From positions 46,171 through 110,170 of the forward strand of contig JAUNPS010000013.1 of the NCBI GenBank assembly GCA_030536575.1: 64,000 nt of DNA. The letters are read 5' to 3'. The notes below the pieces were generated by a model. It was not told the DNA's origin, made no database searches, and worked only from the letters and a program-made list of their open reading frames with translations. Shown here piece after piece: positions 1-7,894 of the stretch (position 1 is its first letter; each line of letters starts with the position of its first letter). A program made the position numbers and the translations under genes. The stretch is from Eubacteriales bacterium. Its GTDB lineage: Bacteria; Bacillota; Clostridia; Lachnospirales; Lachnospiraceae.

Positions 1-88
1 CGAGCCGTCCAAAGAGCAGAAAATCACATCACAGTTTGTAAATTTCATAAAATAGCTCAAAATCACAATTTCATAGAAACAAGCACTG

Positions 89-388
89 TTATATACAAGA
101 AACACATCTTTCATATCCAGCCTCCGTATCCCAATGTCCCTCATCGTCATTGAAAAAGTTTGCCAAGCGCATCCATTTCCCGCTCTTTCTTTCCAAGAAT
201 ATAGGCGGTGTTAAATGTGGAAATTGCAAATATTGACATGCTTTCCTCGGATAACAATGCCGAATTCTCCAGCCATCCTCTTTATTACGATTGGGTATAC
301 CACGTTTGATATCGTCTTTATGTATGTAACAATCGAAACAGCCTTCGCTACATTTGCACCAGACACGCCGCGGGCTCCACATTGCCAT
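89..388 (-). CDS. Hypothetical protein, 99 aa
   Basis: I do not recognise this protein. It is a short cysteine- and tryptophan-rich reading frame (six cysteines, with a CKCSEGCFDC cluster near residues 12-21 that could bind metal) and no membrane segment. No good ribosome binding site stands before the first ATG, and it follows a very short frame (391-462) and a broken acetyltransferase gene on the same strand. It may be the remainder of a larger gene whose 5' part lies in another frame, since the surrounding 5 kb is full of damaged genes. Treat as weakly supported. Confidence 0.3.
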   Translation of the reverse strand: MAMWSPRRVWCKCSEGCFDCYIHKDDIKRGIPNRNKEDGWRIRHCYPRKACQYLQFPHLTPPIFLERKSGKWMRLANFFNDDEGHWDTEAGYERCVSCI

Positions 389-390
389 TT

Positions 391-462
391 CTAAAGCCTC
401 GATTTTTCGTAATTGTAGGGAATACTCGTTCCTACATTATCGCAATACACGAAATGCACCAT
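391..462 (-). other. Very short ORF (23 aa) with strong RBS, probable 5' remnant
   Basis: A GGAGG box lies seven bases before an ATG at 462; translation begins MVHFVYC and stops after 23 codons at 391. A good translation start leading to so short a product, directly upstream of the unrecognised 99-aa frame at 89-388, suggests the start of a gene that was later disrupted by frameshift or deletion. It could also be a genuine small protein. Confidence 0.25.
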
Positions 463-490
463 TTTAATATCCTCCTGCACAAACACCAAT

Positions 491-859
491 TTATTTTGAT
501 AATAGTTTCAAAAATCTCTTGTCACTCATCTGCTCATTTGTTAAATACGCTCCATCATAAAACAGCGCATAGGTCGTAATTGGAGTCGGCGCATTTTGCG
601 CTTCTTTTTTGCTCTGCAGATGAATGGAGCAAAATTGCACACCCTGTTCCCTTGCTGTTTCTTCTACAACCGGGACATATTTCGTGTTAAACGGACAAGC
701 ACTTTCCCCGTTCTTCGCTTTTCAGGAAAACAAGCCGTCCTCAAATCGCCCTTTCAGCCACGCCTTTTTGGATGACACCTGAATATCCTTGTTGTTTGAA
801 ATCGCACAGCATATATGCTCTTTGTCTATATTCTCGCTGGTCACTCTGATGTATTTCAT
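491..859 (-). pseudogene. GNAT acetyltransferase with YoaP domain, internally deleted
   Basis: The start at 859 follows a GGAGG box and encodes MKYIRVTSENIDKEHI, the typical beginning of GNAT acetyltransferases carrying a C-terminal YoaP domain. The frame closes at 722 after 45 residues. About 15 bases further, in another frame, the YoaP part appears (ACPFNTKYVPVVEETA, then NAPTPITTYALFYDG) and ends at 491. The family is about 250 residues long; only about 120 codons remain, and the acetyl-CoA-binding core is missing. An internal deletion with frameshift explains this. The reading is based on remembered family sequences, not on a search. Confidence 0.6.
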
Positions 860-975
860 AAAGATACCTCCGCAGCTTCCGCTTTTTCTTTCATATGTAA
901 CCTCCCGTCAATCCCTCTTGTGAAAGAGAGCCGTCTCTGTGCCGCCCCAGCGCATACCTTCTCCTTTTTCCTTTA

Positions 976-1825
976 TTATTTTTTATCCGCCGGCTGCTCC
1001 AATGTCCTGATTTTTCTTGAACAGTAAATGCACGGCGCCAAAATGCACATACAGAAACCACCAACGATAATCAGCAGCGCTGCGCCCCTGCCCGCACCAG
1101 TTCCAATCACCTTTCCTATATTTCCATAAAAAAGGCCGCCTTCCCGCAGCGCCGGGCTAAAAACATAATCCGTAAGGAAACCGACCACGGCATTCGCTGC
1201 CACATATCCCATTTGCGAAATCAGCCCAATCATGCCCCACGCCCTTCCCTGCACTTCATTTGGAATATTCTGCCGCACCAGAATGTCCAGACAGGTATTG
1301 GCAAATGGCAGACACATAAAAACCAGGAAACCGGATACCGTAATCAACAGGATATTCTCTCTTAGTCCAAACAGAATCATAAATACGCCGATGCCGAAAA
1401 ACGCCTTTGCCAGCGTCCTGACATAGCTTCCTTTTATGGAAAAAATACCGATCAACAGGCTGGAAACCAGCATACCCACAGCACAAATCGTCTCTGCTGT
1501 TCCAAGCGCCGCTTCATCTGTAAAGGCCAGAATCATCGGCGTGGCAAGCGTCTGAATAAAGGTCAGGAAAAAGCATACCAGGGCCGCCAGCACTGTAATG
1601 AAGAATGTTCCAATGTCAATCCATAAAATCAGGATAATTCCCGAAAACTTCATCAGTAATCCCGCCAAAAACGGAGCTTACCATTACTCCAATACAGATA
1701 TTGACAAGCCCCGCCTCCCCACGCAGCAGGCAGAGCAGGATATAAAACAATCCCAATGCGGATAATCCGTCTCCAAGAATCATCATCATTCTCCGATCAT
1801 AACGATCCGCAAGAACTCCAGCCAC
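976..1825 (-). pseudogene. MFS transporter, N-terminally truncated and internally deleted
   Basis: The upstream part (frame from 1825) opens with MAGVLADRYDRR, the loop 2-3 signature motif A of major facilitator transporters, so the first two helices are gone. It runs through two helices and goes out of frame near 1660 at VMVSSVF. The other frame (from 1668) carries the second half with about six helices and ends with a charged tail at 976. In intact homologues about 40 residues separate these two pieces, so an internal deletion plus frameshift is inferred. The gene cannot make a working 12-helix transporter. Substrate unknown; drug/proton antiporters are the usual members of this type. Confidence 0.65.
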
Positions 1826-1828
1826 CGG

Positions 1829-1837
1829 CCCCCCCCC
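1829..1837. repeat. Nine-C homopolymer at a gene-fusion scar
   Basis: A run of nine C bases sits exactly where the DUF4097 fragment ends and the truncated MFS fragment begins. It marks a deletion junction and could itself slip. Confidence 0.6.
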
Positions 1838-1838
1838 T

Positions 1839-1944
1839 GGCCATTTTTATTTCCGCACAGCGCAGGGTTTTCACGTCAATATACCCGCTGGTTGTCTCCA
1901 TGTCCGCCTCTGTCTCCTCCAGTCTTCAGGCAAGTACCTTTTCC
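1839..1944 (-). pseudogene. DUF4097-type (putative adhesin) fragment
   Basis: After the pspC stop, the minus strand encodes, across two frames, MEKVLA and then LEETEADMETTSGYIDVKTL. The pattern TTSGYIDVKTLRCAEIKMA is the repeating beta-strand motif of DUF4097 proteins, which in Firmicutes often sit beside PspC genes. Only some 35 residues remain, fused at the C run to the middle of an MFS gene. Recognition is by motif and context only. Confidence 0.4.
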
Positions 1945-1949
1945 ATTTC

Positions 1950-2147
1950 TCATACCCAATCCTCCGGCTGGCTAGGGATGATTATGGCAGCAATGATATA
2001 AGCAAGAAAGCCGCTGCCGCCCAACGCACAGAACAGCACCCACCCCAGACGCACCAGCGTCGGGTCTATCGCAAAATACTCCGCAATCCCGCCGCAAACT
2101 CCCTCCAGCATTTTATTTTCTCTTGATTTATAAAGCCGTTTTTTCAT
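1950..2147 (-). CDS. PspC domain membrane protein, 65 aa
   Basis: This is a near-minimal PspC domain: KRLYKSRENKMLEGVCGGIAEYF followed by the pattern DPTLVRLGWVLFCALGG and a hydrophobic segment to residue 58. PspC proteins are inner-membrane partners of the phage-shock stress response; in Firmicutes the stand-alone form is of unknown detailed role and often sits with DUF4097/DUF1700 genes. Its start lies inside the 3' end of the truncated GNAT frame (2128-2442) and its downstream DUF4097 neighbour is destroyed. The gene itself looks intact. A TGCTGG-rich but weak Shine-Dalgarno (GGGAGGTCAG) precedes the ATG. Confidence 0.8.
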   Translation of the reverse strand: MKKRLYKSRENKMLEGVCGGIAEYFAIDPTLVRLGWVLFCALGGSGFLAYIIAAIIIPSQPEDWV

Positions 2148-2442
2148 ATTTTCTGACCTCCCGATTATTTAATGTCCTTTGTGTTTTGTTTTCCCGGCAA
2201 AGCTGGCGCACCGCTCTAATGCTTCCGACAACAATGCCCTCCACACAGACGGCATAGGCAAAAGTGCTGTTCTCATCGGCGTCCAGCATTACCTTTATGT
2301 ATGCTTCAGTATCAGCCTCCGTATAGGGGTAGGGGATACCGTCCCGCAGGTTTTTCAGAATGTTTGGATTACTGAGCAAATGGGACAGTTCCTGTGCATC
2401 TGCCAGCTTCCATTTTCGCAAAATTACTTCTTTTATCTTCAT
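2128..2442 (-). pseudogene. GNAT acetyltransferase, C-terminally truncated
   Basis: The first 75 residues match RimJ/RimL-type GNAT proteins: MKIKEVILRKWKLADAQEL, then a PYTEADTEAYIKVML helix and AYAVCVEGIVVGSI, the strand before the acetyl-CoA loop. Immediately afterwards the sequence becomes unrelated and the frame ends at 104 residues, running into the start of pspC. The family is about 180 residues, and the Q/RxxGxG/A cofactor loop is missing, so activity is not expected. A deletion joining this gene to the region before pspC is the simplest explanation. Confidence 0.6.
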
Positions 2443-2476
2443 ACTGACCTATTTCTACTGTGGTTAGGGCGATGGG

Positions 2477-3016
2477 TTAGGACGGATAGGTCACTTGCAG
2501 CAAAAATTCCGGCGTCTTTGACCAGTATTTGATTCCCCAATGTTCGAAATCCCATTCCGTCATATAAGCATTGCACTCATAATCTATGTAGTACAGAATC
2601 CCATTCTGCGGAATGAAGTTCGTTGGGAAATAGTCTATGTTCAGTCCTGCCGGATACAGCAGCCTGCACATGTCCTGCACCTGCTCCAGCCAAGTATTTT
2701 CCATCTGGTCGGTGCAAATCAGTTCAAAAATTGTTTTTCCGGCAATATATTCCTTCAAAATACGCTCTTGACCGGAATCCACCGCCAGAAGCCGGGGCAT
2801 AGGAATCCCTATCCTGCGGAGGGTTTCGTAGTCCCTCAGTTCCGCTTCCAGCTTATTGCCAAAGGTATAATAATCGCATGGCTCATGATGGATTTGCTTC
2901 AGGACATACTGCATTGTCCCATCCGTCACCAGATACGAATAGCCGCCTTTTCCTTTTCCAAGCAGTTTGATTACCTGATATTCCAACTTATTTACGATCA
3001 ATGATGTAACAGCCAT
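2477..3016 (-). CDS. Small protein-kinase/APH-fold phosphotransferase, 179 aa
   Basis: The predicted start at 3016 has a GAGGAAAAG box; an upstream in-frame ATG at 3190 is less likely because that stretch is a gene remnant in other frames. Features of the kinase fold: a glycine loop (LGKGKGGYSYLV, about residues 18-29), the lysine strand YVLKQIH (about 36-42), and a shortened catalytic segment NIDYFPTNFIPQNG followed by IDYE, giving the D...N and D residues. The protein is much shorter than typical eukaryotic-like kinases, resembling the compact RIO/aminoglycoside-kinase-like proteins of Firmicutes whose substrates are unknown. The first residues after the ATG match the family start well. Confidence 0.6.
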   Translation of the reverse strand: MAVTSLIVNKLEYQVIKLLGKGKGGYSYLVTDGTMQYVLKQIHHEPCDYYTFGNKLEAELRDYETLRRIGIPMPRLLAVDSGQERILKEYIAGKTIFELICTDQMENTWLEQVQDMCRLLYPAGLNIDYFPTNFIPQNGILYYIDYECNAYMTEWDFEHWGIKYWSKTPEFLLQVTYPS

Positions 3017-3037
3017 CTTCCATCTTTTCCTCTTTTC

Positions 3038-3165
3038 TAAATAAACTGATTTTTCTGAATCTCTACGGTCCGGGAGAGACCCGCATGACCTCTGCATAAA
3101 GGCTATAGGCAGCCAGGGATACAGCGCAGACCGCCACAGCCGCCCATTTGTGGAGCCGCATCCAT
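3038..3165 (-). pseudogene. Isoprenylcysteine methyltransferase (ICMT) fragment
   Basis: Two frames together encode KWAAVAVCAVSLAAYSLYA + EVMR, then LSRTVEIQKNQFI and stop. This matches residues about 110-155 of the intact gene at 5404-6072 (AYGLYAEVMRENAYLSRTVEVQENQ), so it is a decayed paralogue lying just upstream of the kinase-like gene. Seen directly by comparing the two segments. Confidence 0.6.
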
Positions 3166-3201
3166 TCTTCAATATGTGGGTGTTTGGCACATTCTTCGAA
3201 T

Positions 3202-3858
3202 TTAGAATTGCTTATGGATTTTATTTTCGATTCGAATGCTCGCTTCAATGTGCATGATCCAATGACGTGAAAAGGGCATCTGAACCAACCCACGGATATT
3301 TTTTCCACACCAGAAGTCGATGAGCCAGCAAGCGCTTTCTTCCGGACTTACCACCTGCAAAGACCGCAATCTTGCTTTATCCGCATCCTCAAATCTTCTG
3401 TTCAAATCCCGGTAGGATAGCTGCTTTAGCAGTACATCGGTACTGAACTTGACCGCAGCGGCATAGGCATACAAGGCATCTAAATCCAACTCTTTGGAAA
3501 AATCCACGATCTGCTGATCGGCCAGTTCGTTGCCGGTTGTGATGATTGGTGCGCCGATTTTCTCTTGAAAGGTGTCAAGCACTTCTTTTTCCTGCCTGAT
3601 CAGACTGTTGGCAACAATATCTTCTATTCTAAAAATGTGCCAAATTGAGTAGGCAATGGTCTTGCTGTGATACCCATTTGCTTTTGGAAAAGGCATAACA
3701 CAAAACTCGGCTCCGCTTAATTCCTCTTTCATGCGGAGCAGCTCGTCCATAAGGGCTTGCCGCAGAGTGAGCAGCGTTTCGATGCCTTGTACAAAGGTTG
3801 CCTCTTTCTTAAGCTGCGTCTGAACTGCTTTATTTAATTCCGACCATTCTTGATTCAT
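3202..3858 (-). CDS. DinB-like four-helix protein, 218 aa
   Basis: A helical soluble protein with the DinB-family feature of a conserved histidine at the end of a helix (AYSIWHIFRIEDI, about residues 71-83) and a later YRDLNRRF segment; the C-terminal HWIMHIE is the expected second metal-ligand region. DinB-like proteins bind a divalent metal and are linked to thiol-dependent transfer or damage/stress functions; the specific role here is unknown. Some databases call close relatives 'phage head-tail adapter', which has no contextual support here. An AGAGAGGTATCTGTTT leader places a usable ribosome binding site before the ATG. Confidence 0.65.
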   Translation of the reverse strand: MNQEWSELNKAVQTQLKKEATFVQGIETLLTLRQALMDELLRMKEELSGAEFCVMPFPKANGYHSKTIAYSIWHIFRIEDIVANSLIRQEKEVLDTFQEKIGAPIITTGNELADQQIVDFSKELDLDALYAYAAAVKFSTDVLLKQLSYRDLNRRFEDADKARLRSLQVVSPEESACWLIDFWCGKNIRGLVQMPFSRHWIMHIEASIRIENKIHKQF

Positions 3859-4045
3859 AAACAGATACCTCTCTTTTCAAGCAGCGTCCGTATATCCGCT
3901 TCCACGAATAATCGAACTGTTGTTTCCCATGCATAATATTTGAACTTCGTCCGATGTTCCTGCATCCGTCCGGCGCGGTCTTCGCCGCCAAATCAGGAAC
4001 CGCCTGCCCAAGCCAATCAGAATCGTGGAAGGAGAGCGGTGAAGA

Positions 4046-4629
4046 TTATTGCTGATTCCCGTTTACGATCTGTGCGTAGGTTTCTTCCGGGATCATAGGT
4101 GAGCCGATCTCCTCCATCAGTTCGGCGTCAATGCTGCCGCTTTCCGCATACTGCCGCCCGGCCTGTTTTACCAGTTCCAGCCGCGGCTCTGTGACGGACG
4201 CCGCCTCCGGCGCGTTGAACATAGGGCTTTCCGGGACGGTGATGATCGGGAGTAATCCGCCTGACCCACATGCTCATAGCGGTCGCCCACCTTCGTCATG
4301 GCCATAGAACTGAGGGGGAGGGTGCGGTCAATGAGGTTTTTCAGCGCCGCAGGCATCCCATAGCCATAAAGCGGGAAACTGAACAGCAGCAGATCGCTGT
4401 CCAGAATTTCTTCCAAAATCCCGCGCATATCATCGTTATGGACGCATGTGCCGCCGTTATATTTGCAGGCAAAGCAGCCCTGACAGAACGCAATCTTCCG
4501 GTCGATGACGTTGATAATGTGTATCTCCTGGGGCGCCGCTTCGTTCATCCCGTTAAGAAACGCACGGGTAATGTGCATGGTGTCGCTCTTCTCTTTTTTC
4601 GGACTGCCGTTAAAAACAAGTATCTTCAT
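4046..4629 (-). pseudogene. Flavodoxin-family NAD(P)H oxidoreductase, internally deleted and frameshifted
   Basis: From the ATG at 4629 the sequence is a clear flavodoxin-fold reductase: MKILVFNGSPKKEKSDTM (FMN phosphate loop), then FCQGCFACKYNGGTC, and LLLFSFPLYGYGMPAALKNL. At about 4262, after HVGQADYS, the frame shifts; the proper C-terminus continues in another frame as LLPIITVPESPMFNAPEA and ends NGNQQ at 4046. About 50-60 residues expected between these pieces are missing and the total length is not a multiple of three. The start codon overlaps the stop of the membrane gene at 4629 (TAATG), so the pair was co-translated. Confidence 0.75.
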
Positions 4630-5195
4630 TATTCGTTCTCCTTTTGCTTTATTCCCGTTTTTTCCTGTTCCAGCTCTGCCGCATACCGGCACACCAGCGC
4701 CAGCACCAGGAACATAATCCCCAGAGAAACTAAGCCGCCATTGTCCACATCGAACTTCCATGTATTCGATAAGAACTCCGCCAGAATTCCGTTGATGATA
4801 GCCGCCAGGATGTTCGCACCCAGAGGCAGGACAATGGTGAGGATGCCAAGCCGGGTCAGTTCCTTTGCCCCTTCCTGTGTAAAAGGCGTCCCCGCGGTCA
4901 ATTCCCGCTTGAAATAGGTTTTTGCGAACCATGCCAACACCGCCTCTGCTGCAATTACAACCAGCCAGACAGCGATTGCGGAAATCATCTGATCGGTGGT
5001 CATACCGCCCTTATTGGCCACGATGCCGTGAATCGTCACGCCGCCAATCTTAAAAACTTTTTCCGCACCCGCCGCAAGACAGACGAGCCCCACCAGGCTC
5101 AGCGAGGCAGCAACTATCGAGCAGACAAATGCAATCGTACTCAGAATTTTTCCGAGTTTGAATAAAATTTGAATCGTAGACAGTGTTTTTTTCAT
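4629..5195 (-). CDS. DUF2975-type four-helix membrane protein, 188 aa
   Basis: The chosen ATG (5195) follows an AAGGAGAATAAT ribosome binding site; an upstream ATG at 5273 lacks one. The protein has a short basic N-terminus, and four hydrophobic segments (about residues 13-45, 65-92, 115-140 and 155-175) with the pattern of DUF2975, a family of small integral membrane proteins often next to short Cro/C1-like regulators. Function unknown. Its stop overlaps the start of the broken flavodoxin-family gene by TAATG, so these formed an operon. Confidence 0.65.
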   Translation of the reverse strand: MKKTLSTIQILFKLGKILSTIAFVCSIVAASLSLVGLVCLAAGAEKVFKIGGVTIHGIVANKGGMTTDQMISAIAVWLVVIAAEAVLAWFAKTYFKRELTAGTPFTQEGAKELTRLGILTIVLPLGANILAAIINGILAEFLSNTWKFDVDNGGLVSLGIMFLVLALVCRYAAELEQEKTGIKQKENE

Positions 5196-5403
5196 TGTAT
5201 TATTCTCCTTTTCATTGGGTTCATAGAGCTTTGTTCCAATTCGTTTTACAGCTTTTCTGCAATATGCCCGCACAGAATTTCATAAATCCTACCGGCATTC
5301 TGTGTCGCTTGATCAACGGAACTCCGCCGCCTTCGCAATTCGTCGGGCCAGGAGCTGACGCCATGGCAGTCAACGTGCCGCAGCCTGCGGAGGATTCTGC
5401 CGC

Positions 5404-6072
5404 CTACCAAATAAACGGAATCAGCCTGTACTTCACTTTCTTTTCATACTCTAAATACCCTGAAAGCCCTTCCTCCAAAACTGATTCTTCATTCCGGATT
5501 CGCTTCACCAGCAGCAAGGGAAAGGGCAGCATCACAAGAAATGCGGTCAGCGACCCCAGGACGAAGGGCATCGCCCAGAACAACAGAACCACCGCGAAAT
5601 ACATAGGGTGTCTGACGATCCCATACAGCCCGGTTGAGATAACCTTCTGATTTTCCTGGACTTCCACCGTTCGGGAAAGGTAAGCGTTTTCCCGCATGAC
5701 CTCCGCATAAAGGCCATAGGCGACGAGAAACACAGCGCAGGCCGCCGCGATCACCCATCCGGGGAGCTGCGTCCAGCCAAAGCGGAAATCGAATCCCGCC
5801 AGAACAAAGCAGGCGATAAACTCCAGACTGGACAGTGCAATCACCATTTTCTGCTCGGATTCACCCTCCTTGTCATTGAGGCGTTTCCGCAGCAGTTCCG
5901 GCGCCTTTTTCATCAAGACGATTCCGACAATCAGCATCGGAACAAACAGAAGCACGATCAGCCTCCATGCACCGGCATAACGGATGGTTCCCGCTGGCCA
6001 AAACAGCAGGAGACCTATCAGCAGCAAACCGCTGAAAAATTTTATGGTTGCCTGACCAGCGAGTTTTAACAT
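5404..6072 (-). CDS. Isoprenylcysteine carboxyl methyltransferase-family membrane protein, 222 aa
   Basis: The start at 6072 has GGAGG at the right distance. The protein has five to six hydrophobic segments and the conserved ICMT/PEMT C-terminal region: LYGIVRHPMYFAVVLLFWA (the RHPMY methyl-donor motif, about residues 150-157), PLLLVKRIRNEESVLEE and YLEYEKKVKYRLIPFIW. Bacterial members are thought to methylate small substrates using S-adenosylmethionine at the membrane; bacteria have no isoprenylated CaaX proteins, so the substrate is unknown. A decayed copy of its middle part lies at 3038-3165, showing a past duplication. Confidence 0.8.
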   Translation of the reverse strand: MLKLAGQATIKFFSGLLLIGLLLFWPAGTIRYAGAWRLIVLLFVPMLIVGIVLMKKAPELLRKRLNDKEGESEQKMVIALSSLEFIACFVLAGFDFRFGWTQLPGWVIAAACAVFLVAYGLYAEVMRENAYLSRTVEVQENQKVISTGLYGIVRHPMYFAVVLLFWAMPFVLGSLTAFLVMLPFPLLLVKRIRNEESVLEEGLSGYLEYEKKVKYRLIPFIW

Positions 6073-6141
6073 TGTGGTATCCTCCAATTCTTTTCGTTAT
6101 CGTCCTATACAACAGACTCGCGAAAATGCCAACGCATTTTC

Positions 6142-6669
6142 TCATAGCTTATATTCCAACTGCACATCGCAAGGCTCCTTCTCCGCAAGCGTTTCGTTTA
6201 TCTCTGCCGCCAAGACACAGCCAAACGCCCTGTATGCCGCTTGTGATTCTTTCGAGGAATGCGCGGAAATATACAGCTTTTCCGCGCCAAGCCTCACAGC
6301 CTCCTGGCAGGCCAGCGCAAAGAGGTGTTTGCCAATTCCCTGATTCCGGTACGGTTCCGACACCTGAAAGCAGACGAGTTCCGCATAGCGTGCCGTACTG
6401 CCGAACATGCGGTGTGATACGGTAATAAAACCAACCAGCTTAGAGCCGTCAAACGCACCGAAAGCGGTTTGATCCTTGTTCATATGACGGGCAATATCCC
6501 CTGCAGTCTCCCTGCACTCCTGTAAAGGCCAGTTTTCTTCAAATACATTGGGAACGAGCTGCCATTCGCCGTCAATCTTTCTCCAGCACTCTTTCACCTC
6601 TTGATGACGGATAAAGCCATCCAATGTATTTTGATTAAAATTGCTGTCGTCTAATTTTCGATATTCCAT
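6142..6669 (-). CDS. GNAT family N-acetyltransferase, 175 aa
   Basis: The start at 6669 follows GGGGAGAAAAAAGC. The acetyl-CoA loop is present: ELVCFQVSEPYRNQGIGKHLF with the R/QxxGxG/A core (YRNQGIGKHL, about residues 117-126), followed by the usual AVRLGAEKLYISAHSSKES and YRAFGC. The N-terminal 45 residues (KECWRKIDGEWQLVPNVFEE) are typical of a Lachnospiraceae subgroup. Substrate unknown. It follows the DUF2087 gene by 37 bases on the same strand and probably shares the promoter at 7049-7078. Confidence 0.8.
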   Translation of the reverse strand: MEYRKLDDSNFNQNTLDGFIRHQEVKECWRKIDGEWQLVPNVFEENWPLQECRETAGDIARHMNKDQTAFGAFDGSKLVGFITVSHRMFGSTARYAELVCFQVSEPYRNQGIGKHLFALACQEAVRLGAEKLYISAHSSKESQAAYRAFGCVLAAEINETLAEKEPCDVQLEYKL

Positions 6670-6705
6670 GCTTTTTTCTCCCCTGGAACAATGATCCAAT
6701 CGTTA

Positions 6706-7017
6706 CTAACAAAGGTTCTTCATCAGAAAATCCCCCAATGCTGGGATTTCTGGTTCCCTCCAGTAAAATTTACCGTCCGCCGTCCGATTCAGCAGGCGTT
6801 TGTTATACAGTTCTCGCCGCAGGGTTGCGTGGTCGTGAAATACCGCCCATTCATCCAGCAGGTCATTGATCTCCGATTCGGTATATTGCCGTCCTGGTTC
6901 GATTTTCCCGGACAGATACCAGAGTGCGGTCAGCTTTTTCTTATATTTCGCCGGCATTTGTGTCAAACGCCCATCGCCGTCCAAAAACGGCATTAAGTTC
7001 GATAATTCTTTCTCCAT
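6706..7017 (-). CDS. DUF2087 domain protein, 103 aa
   Basis: The protein fits the DUF2087 pattern: an N-terminal FLDGDGRLTQMPAKYKKKL, a winged-helix-like YTESEINDLLDEWAVFHDH, then LRRELYNKRLLNRTADG and YWRE. DUF2087 is probably a small nucleic-acid-binding (MarR-like winged helix) domain, often fused to or next to GNAT proteins, as here. The start at 7017 is preceded by CAAGCA and only a weak Shine-Dalgarno; the upstream in-frame ATG at 7050 overlaps the predicted -10 box and is therefore unlikely. Confidence 0.75.
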   Translation of the reverse strand: MEKELSNLMPFLDGDGRLTQMPAKYKKKLTALWYLSGKIEPGRQYTESEINDLLDEWAVFHDHATLRRELYNKRLLNRTADGKFYWREPEIPALGDFLMKNLC

Positions 7018-7048
7018 TGCTTGATCCTCAACACGCTTCCCTTTTTGC

Positions 7049-7078
7049 ATTATATGTTACGCATTATTTGTTTTGCAA
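7049..7078 (-). promoter_or_regulatory. Sigma-A-type promoter for the DUF2087-GNAT pair
   Basis: On the minus strand, TTGCAA (7073-7078) and TATAAT (7049-7054) are separated by 18 bases, about 30 bases upstream of the DUF2087 start. Confidence 0.6.
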
Positions 7079-7273
7079 CCTACGTTTTTATTATACGCAT
7101 CCCCAGACCTGCTGTCAATCCCTCTGGCTCCAAATTCATAAATTCATTTCAAACCGCCAAGATCCGCCCTTTCCGCCGCGCCGCCGGAAAACATCGCAAC
7201 CGGAATCTCAACGCTTCCAACATGCATAGTTTCTGCCTACTTGGGTATCCTTCCGAATAGAAGCCCCGTGGAA

Positions 7274-7307
7274 ATGCGGCTGTCTGGCTCATTGCCCGCG
7301 GGAATAA
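7274..7307 (+). repeat. 34-nt dispersed repeat, copy 1
   Basis: This stretch (ATGCGGCTGTCTGGCTCATT...CGCGGGAATAA) matches 30 of 34 bases of 42520-42553. It lies in the untranslated leader of the gene at 7325. The origin is unknown; it may be a small mobile or structural element of the genome. Confidence 0.6.
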
Positions 7308-7324
7308 AAATGGAGGTATGCCCT

Positions 7325-7759
7325 ATGAACTATCACGATACCGTCTCTCTTCTTCGCGAATGCGACGCCGGAACCAAAATGGCCGTCTCTTCCATCGACG
7401 AAGTCCTCTCCAAAGTCAGCAGCCCCGACCTGAAACAGCTCCTGACCGAAAGCAAAAAGCACCACGAAAAGCTCGGCAACGACATCCACTCCCTTCTGGA
7501 AAAGCACAAAAGCGACGAAAAAGAGCCGGAACCCATCGCCAAAGGGATGGCCTGGCTGAAAACAAACGTCAAGATCACCCTAGACGACAGCGACGCGGCC
7601 ATCGCCGACCTGCTCACCGACGGCTGCAACATGGGAACCAAGTCCCTTCACAAATACCTGAACCAATATAACGAAGCCGACCACTCAGCCAAACAGCTCT
7701 GTAACCGCCTGGTAGACCTCGAAGAACAATTATGTAAAGACCTGCACAGCTATCTGTAA
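7325..7759 (+). CDS. DUF2383-like ferritin-type helical protein, 144 aa
   Basis: An all-helical soluble protein. Features: an opening MNYHDTVSLLRECDAGTKMA, then SPDLKQLLTESKKHHEKLGNDIH, a lysine/glutamate-rich linker, and SDAAIADLLTDGCNMGTKSL. Order and spacing resemble DUF2383/ferritin-like four-helix proteins associated with stress or spore function in Firmicutes. The function is not established. The start was set at 7325 because GGAGG stands eight bases before it; a longer frame from 7241 has no such signal. A perfect 12-bp hairpin follows the stop. Confidence 0.6.
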   Translation: MNYHDTVSLLRECDAGTKMAVSSIDEVLSKVSSPDLKQLLTESKKHHEKLGNDIHSLLEKHKSDEKEPEPIAKGMAWLKTNVKITLDDSDAAIADLLTDGCNMGTKSLHKYLNQYNEADHSAKQLCNRLVDLEEQLCKDLHSYL

Positions 7760-7779
7760 ATTTCCCCTCCGTGTCCGGG

Positions 7780-7823
7780 AAAAGAGAAAAGTTTTGAAAA
7801 AAATTGCGAACCTTTTCTCTTTT
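7780..7823 (+). terminator. AT-rich hairpin after the ferritin-like gene
   Basis: A perfect 12-bp inverted repeat (AAAAGAGAAAAG / CTTTTCTCTTTT) with a 20-base loop, 20 bases after the stop codon. Its descending arm ends in pyrimidines, so it could act as a weak terminator; it also overlaps the promoter of the sigma factor gene. Confidence 0.45.
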
Positions 7824-7832
7824 CATTACAAT
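7804..7832 (+). promoter_or_regulatory. Promoter of the ECF sigma operon
   Basis: TTGCGA (7804-7809) and TACAAT (7827-7832) are 17 bases apart, 62 bases before the sigma factor start. The GCGAACC at the -35 side also resembles the AAC core of ECF-type promoters, so self-regulation is possible. Confidence 0.45.
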
Positions 7833-7894
7833 ATAGGATTGAAAGGCAAAACCTTTCTCAGACGTCTGGAATCCCGAAACACGGAGGAACTTAC

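Noticed and set aside
1-88. Possible gene at the left edge
   Set aside because: AT-rich sequence without a frame or motif; nothing can be supported.
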